Assembly (NCBI RefSeq): GCF_023856365.1
Contig: NC_064551.1
Span: 15,199,527 to 15,263,526 of the forward strand
From: Brienomyrus brachyistius
Taxonomy: Eukaryota > Chordata > Actinopteri > Osteoglossiformes > Mormyridae
DNA length: 64,000 nucleotides
Direction: 5' to 3'
The position numbers and the translations under genes were made by a program. How positions within the stretch are numbered: the first letter of the stretch is position 1; every line of letters starts with the position of its first letter. This document shows, piece after piece, positions 58,944-64,000 of this stretch. The notes beneath the pieces are model-generated. The model was not told the origin of the DNA, did not search any database, and worked only from the letters and a program-made list of their open reading frames with translations.

Positions 58944-59587
58944 TTCCCGGGTGAACACTTTTCTCAGTGTTCTCCAAGTATGAGCTTCCTGTGGGTTCTC
59001 CAGGTTCCTTCTTCCCATCCAGGATGTCCCTAAGTTCATGTCTCCAAACCTGCATTTTCCTTAGTGATGATAATAGCGGGATTGCTCCGAATAAAATAGA
59101 CAGTACTTAGATGAAGGCATCTGAGATTAAAGACAAAATAAAACAGTCAAGATCCTCTTCTTTGAGGTTAGATTTTGATGAGTAAGAAGCTTGTAGAAGC
59201 TCAGACCCCATCCAGCGTAAAGTGGTTTATTTCGCTTGTCTATGTATATGGATGACAGGCAGGAGACAGGTCTAGGGTCACTGTCACAACGAGGGCCCCA
59301 AGAGGACGGCCATGCTGATAAAAAAAAAAATCCCTGTGGCTCACGCCAGCGGATAGGAAGTCGCTGACACTTGCTCTGCTCTTGCAGGCCTGTCTGCCAT
59401 ATTTTGCTGCCCACAGCCATGCACCTGATTCACATCAGCGTGCATGTGCTGCATTAATGCGACAATGCGCTTTCGCCATGGTCTATTTATGTGCTTAGAC
59501 TCTCAGTATAATGACACGCTTGTTCCTGATTGTACTTAAGCATGCCACTTGATTGTACGTGAGTATTCCTGTTGTATACTACTTATA
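58944..59587. other. Gene-free stretch
   Basis: Mixed sequence. A 97-codon minus-strand frame (59127-59420) lacks domains. Nothing recognised. Confidence 0.5.
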
Positions 59588-59810
59588 TAGCAGTGAGGTG
59601 GCTCAGCGGGTCGTTCTGCTGCCTTATGCCTCCAGGGTTATGGCTGAGAGTCCCGCCTTCGCTCTGTGCTTGTGAAGTTTGCATGTTCTCCCTGGGATTT
59701 TGTGGGTTTTCTCCTCCTAAGTGATTTCTGTCGCCTAAGTGAATTAGACTCCAGGGCGTCATATTGTGACCCTCTATTGGACAAGCTATTATGTAAGATG
59801 GGTGGAAAGT
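59588..59810 (+). mobile_element. GGAT-tailed interspersed repeat, diverged
   Basis: CAGTGAGGTGGCTCAGCGGG head, CTGCTGCCTTATGCCTCCAG, GAAGTTTGCATGTTCTCCCT, GGGTTTTCTCCTCC and a late GGACAAGCTATTATG, GATGGGTGGA follow the family order, with an internal deletion of the middle part. Confidence 0.65.
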
Positions 59811-60507
59811 TTTATTTAGTTTTTTGCAACAACATTCCTTCTGTGCTGCATGATTAATTATGACAGCCATAAAAAGTAATCTAATCTAATGTGTATTTGG
59901 CTGTGTCTGTACGAGCTCGTTATTATATTTGGACCCTCGTTACTAGTGTCATATAATTCTGACTGCAAGTACACTGAGCAGTTTCCAAATCTGTGTTGCC
60001 ATTTGGAGATGGGAACGGGGATATTCCTCCATGCTCAGGCTGAGAAAGGAAAATGCTTTGTCTTGGGGCTGCAAAAAGAAAAAGAAAAACATCTAGCGAT
60101 ACCGTTACCACTCTATAGCTTTGCTGGGGTTATTCGCCAGCAAGTGCCGCACGGGGCACTGCGGAAACCGAACAGCTTTAGGAATGACTGCCAAGACCCG
60201 CTACTTCCCACTCGAAGGACCAGCCTGTTGCCCCCCTCTGCATTGCCACCAACTTGCAACAAAGCATCAATGAAAGGCTTGGGAGAGTCGCAGTTGGCAG
60301 ACTGGCAGCAATGATCCTCAGTGACTCGCGTAGGATCCCCAACGTAGCCATTTAATCGAGACCCCCCCGCGCTGCTCATCTGGGTTAAGTGAATGAGAGA
60401 TGAAATCTGCTACTATGTGTACAACCCCACTCATCGCCACACATGAACCTTAGGTAAAAAGTGTTTCCTAAATAATATAACTGTAACCATAGACAGAATA
60501 TTAATAC
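59811..60507. other. Gene-free stretch
   Basis: A 141-codon plus-strand frame (59889-60314) has no domain. No RNA gene or element recognised. Confidence 0.5.
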
Positions 60508-60585
60508 CAACCCTAACCCTAATCCTAGCCCTAATTCCTAATGCTAAGTCTAACTCTAACACTAGACCAAATCCTAAAGCCAACC
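60508..60585 (+). repeat. Degenerate interstitial telomere-like tract (CCCTAA)n
   Basis: Reads CCAACCCTAACCCTAATCC then TAGCCCTAATTCCTAATGC, TAAGTCTAACTCTAACACT and so on. Two exact CCCTAA units and about eight variants with one change keep the six-base rhythm before it fades. Confidence 0.75.
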
Positions 60586-63455
60586 CGTCTCTTTCTGACA
60601 CAAGTTCCAAATGTCCCACTGAGACTGAGACTTGGGTCACAATGGCGAGAAAAAGGGAGGTTAACTCGATCGCTGCCCTTGCAGCCGTTAGTTCTGCTCG
60701 AAGAAATGAAACGGCGAGCAAACTGCACAGTCGCAGGTGCCGAGGTTCATAGCCACCATGGAGGCAGGTCAGCTGACTGCTTACACTCCTCGTCTCAATG
60801 GACAGATGAAAAATACAGATGTTTCCCAAGCCAGAGGTGGATTGATTATCTCAGACGAATTGCCAGATGCCCTGCTTTTATATGAGCTCCTCGGCTGATT
60901 TGGCCGTTAACACAGAGCGTGCTGAAGACACCTTTCAGTGTGCTCCCAGAGATTTGTAGAACTACCGGAGATTTGTAGAACACTGCCTCTGACAATTCTG
61001 TGTCAGACTTGGCTGCAACAAACCCCACACCTACCAGGAAGGTGGCAGACGATGACAAGCGCTTTCACCTCCCCGTCAATTCCACCGTGCCGCGGAGGAG
61101 AGCTAAGCGCCAATTTGGGGAGCAAAGGATCTCTCTCTGCCGCAGCTAGTGGCTTGCACAGTCCTGACAGGTCAGCTGAACCACGCGTACTCTAGCGGGG
61201 AGCTGACAAACACACGGGAGGTTACACTCTCCTTTTTTTTTTAAACTGTCGAACCATTCTGGGACAAAATTCTGAGGTTTGTTTCCCCATTACCATCTTT
61301 TTAAAGGCAATCTGTGAGCGCATGGGCCATCCTCAACTGTCCAAGATGGAAAATTGCTTTGTTTTTGGCAATCCAAAATATTCTATACCTGCATAGCTGG
61401 GTGTATCACTTTGGAAATCAAATCCGCTTCCTTGCAGCTGATGTATGGAAGATGCTATGATCTCTGACAATGTGTGGGCTAAGCCCAACATATCCTTAGA
61501 CCTCAGAACTGTCCCTGAGTTGACATAAGGGGAGGGAATGGACTAGTGAGGTCACTTTCCATTTAGTATCATTATAAATCTTGCTCGCAAATGCGGTTTT
61601 CTGTTTGTTTGTTCCATATGGCGATACATGAGACTATATGAATCATCATTTCAGGCCAGTCCTTTGCTTTTTCTCATCACCACCTTCATCATCAGATTTC
61701 ACCAAACACTGGTGCAGGTTCACACTCGCAAAACGATACCCCAGCCAGTTCAGCCTTGGTCCTGCCCAGCCTACTGGTGTGAAAACAGACTAAACTCCTG
61801 GCTTTCTTGGTGTGACGGCCCCAGATTTTTCAGCCAGCAGAGGGCTCCGTGTGACAATTAGCGTGCCACACGGTCCAGACTTGGACTGGGATCCGAGATG
61901 CATAGACCCAGCCTTGGTTCAGGGGGAGTTTCTTGCCCGGACAAGCCCCTGGAGAGCCCTTGAAAAAAGAAAAAAAAGTCTGCATACAGAGAGCGACAGT
62001 GTTATTTTTTTGTGCATGACGAGTGTCTACACAAGCCACCTACGGGATGTGAAAGCATCAATTAAGAAGTAGACCAAAGACTCGATAAAGTTGACACATC
62101 TCCCTGGCTCGCAGAGTTAAAATCCTGCTGGTGGAAGGAGCGGGGGCGGCCCTGCGTCAGCGGCGCTCTCATGTGACAAGTTTCAGAACCAGAGACACAA
62201 AAGAAGCTCATCAGACGAGCGGGTGGGGTGGTTCTGGAAGGAGGGGTACGAACCCCGCTGAGATGGCCTCCTCCAGGGCAGTCTGCAGGCGCCCTCCAGG
62301 AGAACACCCACACACAATCGCTGCTTCACGGATAAATATTTCTAAGAGTCCCTGGGTATCTGCAGGAGCTAAGAGCCTGTGTCATTTTAAAAGCAGGCTT
62401 CTATTAAAAGTTTAAAATTCCCTTGGATAAATGTCTTCATGGACAGTCCAAAAACTAAAAGGACAAGAAAAATGTGCATCGCACTTCAGGCTGGGGAATT
62501 GTAAATAATTTTATAAGGGTTAAATATAAACTACGGATAAAACTTGAGTAAATGAATGACGTGCATTAAGTTTTTATTAATTGGAAAAAAAATATGTGGT
62601 TACTGCAAACACTCTTTATGCAGTAATGGATAAAAGATAAAACAAAAAAAAATGAAGGTGATAAAGGTAATAAGGATGAAATGTATATATACACAATGAG
62701 CAGGGAGAAATGTGATTCGGATCACAAATTTAGTGAGTGGTGACTGATCAACACTTTTTGTGTGCTTTGCATTATACAGGATATGGCATGAACAGGATGG
62801 ACACTGTTGAGATTCGATATCGCAATTTCGGTATCAACAGGAACAGGACCTTCCATGCTGTTATTAATTTAGAATGTACCAGTAGAGACTACAAAATTAT
62901 TATTTTCCGCTTATGTGCAACCCAGGTTACAGTGGGTGCGCTCATTGAATGTCTAACTTCAGTCCCGTTAGAATAGGTAAGACATTCAAGAATCAAAGGT
63001 CCAGTATTGTGTGGGGTAACACTTCCCTGGATTATATGAGTAGTGTGATTTGTTATCTGATCTAGCGTCAAAGCACAAGCCGGCCTGCACTGCTCTGTCC
63101 TACTTTGGCTCCAGGGTACAGGGTCTGACTTTGTGCAGGACGGAGACCATAATTATCTTCAGTTCCCAGACAGAGGGGATTGTTATTTACATCCATTCCT
63201 GACCAATGATGTGACCGGAAAGGTCTCCAACGAGCCTATCCGGCGGCTACAGACCCTGGATGAAATTATAGTGCATCACAGGGTCTCCCATGGCTGAGGT
63301 GGGCATGGACGGAAAACACAAGACACGGGAGATGCTCCAAGCTTAGCGCAAAGCTTATTTACCATTTCAAAGAGGTTCCTGCTTAATGTGGCACCAGGCT
63401 GAGACAGAAGTGACCTGAACAGAAGCAAGATTTAATACAATAAGCAATAAATTGT
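60586..63455. other. Gene-free stretch
   Basis: Mostly unique sequence. T10 run at 61232-61241, A-rich runs near 61968 and 62643. Frames at 60541-60885, 60938-61195, 62131-62415 and 62737-62976 show no domains. No RNA gene recognised. Confidence 0.5.
61834..61848 (+). promoter_or_regulatory. CTCF-like motif (strong match)
   Basis: CCAGCAGAGGGCTCC agrees with 14 of 15 positions of CCASYAGRKGGCRSY. It has the same orientation as the motif at 53462-53476. Confidence 0.4.
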
Positions 63456-63742
63456 AATGCTTTACATTAACTGCACCTTCACAGTGCTGCTATATAGCAT
63501 TTGTAGAATATTCAGCGCACCTTCATAATACATTCATAGACCATTCATAAGCAGCATGTAAGTATACCTTAACATCCTAACATACTATAACAGCTGTAGT
63601 ATACATTAATAACAAACATTATAATTGTATAATGTTTATAATGCATGTTAAGGTATGTTAGGATGTTAAGGTATACTTACATGCTGCTTATGAATGGTCT
63701 ATGAATGCATTATGAATGTGCAGCTCATGTAAACTGTTACCC
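63456..63742. mobile_element. Foldback MITE with perfect 55-bp stem
   Basis: Bases 63531-63585 are the exact reverse complement of 63653-63707, with a 67-base loop that itself holds the near-palindrome ACATTATAATTGTATAATGT. Weaker pairing continues outward to about 63460 and 63740 (TTTACATTAACTGCACCTTC against GTTTACATGAGCTGCAC), interrupted on the left by an insertion of about 45 bases. No coding capacity. The perfect inner stem suggests young age or gene conversion between arms. Confidence 0.9.
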
Positions 63743-63784
63743 AATAAACTAACAATTATTTGAATGGTGGTGTAATTGTTTCTC

Positions 63785-63960
63785 AATACTCATATTTCCT
63801 TTCCAATCTATTCATCTTCTGGAGCAATGTAGGGTGATGGAAGCCTGGAGCCCATTCCTCGTCACATGGGGCACAAGACAGGGGAAGATCACAGAAGGAA
63901 CACAAGCCCATCCCAAGGTACACACTACAAGCAAATTAGACACACCACCTCTTCAAACTG
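63785..63960 (-). mobile_element. GGAT-tailed interspersed repeat, reverse orientation, diverged
   Basis: TCTATTCATCTTCTGGAGC (decayed tail) is followed by CCTGGAGCCCATTCCTCGTC, CACATGGGGCACAAGACAGG, GGAACACAAGCCCATCCC and CACACTACAAGCAAATTAG, which match the family body in reverse. It may continue past the window end. Confidence 0.65.
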
Positions 63961-64000
63961 GAGGTCTCTGGACTGCAAGAAGACACTCATACCACACAGA

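Overview
The window looks like 64 kb of nuclear DNA from a ray-finned fish, most likely a teleost. I infer this from its repeats: dense di-, tri- and tetranucleotide microsatellites, many copies of an interspersed repeat with a GGAT/ATCC tail, tRNA-like SINEs, a small hAT-like MITE, a LINE 3' end with a (TTATC)n tail, and a short Ty3/gypsy-type LTR element. Nothing resembles prokaryotic gene organisation. I cannot name the species or the chromosomal locus.

I find no convincing protein-coding gene. The longest open frames fall in tandem repeats (52.0-52.5 kb, 26.7-27.3 kb, 17.2-17.7 kb, 54.1-54.5 kb) or in GC-rich sequence, and none reads as a known protein. Two short segments with good splice-like borders (7205-7307 on + and 55286-55472 on -) are kept as weak exon candidates. 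The window reads as an intergenic desert or a very large intron. Several stretches look like developmental regulatory DNA: CpG-rich blocks at 5.2-5.7 and 15.4-15.9 kb; homeodomain- and octamer-rich blocks at 13.5-14.3, 24.9-25.5, 32.9-33.2, 40.9-41.1 and 56.2-56.4 kb; an exact SOX-OCT composite motif at 13553-13567; and CTCF-like motifs at 2069, 53462 and 61834. Their conservation cannot be tested here.

Layout. 0-17 kb: mostly single-copy DNA with microsatellites and the best regulatory candidates. 17-28 kb: three minisatellites, namely 59 bp x about 8.6 grown inside an interspersed repeat, 65 bp x exactly 27 (19851-21605), and 63 bp x 9 (26727-27293). 28-37 kb: AT-rich single-copy DNA with ATT/ATC arrays and one GC-rich block. 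37-49 kb: many old interspersed repeats (GGAT-tailed family, SINEs, LINE 3' end, hAT-like MITE). 49.9-51.3 kb: an internally deleted LTR retrotransposon with 5-bp target duplication and a 33-bp minisatellite replacing part of its 5' LTR. 52-54.5 kb: a 400-bp CA/CG array, an ATCC array and a degenerate 21-bp minisatellite. 55-64 kb: single-copy DNA, a degenerate interstitial telomere-like tract (60508-60585) and a foldback element with a perfect 55-bp stem (63531-63707).

No genes were found, so nothing can be said about genes acting together. The observations most worth pursuing are the SOX-OCT site in its enhancer-like setting, the LTR element with an embedded minisatellite, the indel-free 27-copy array with alternating unit types, and the foldback element.
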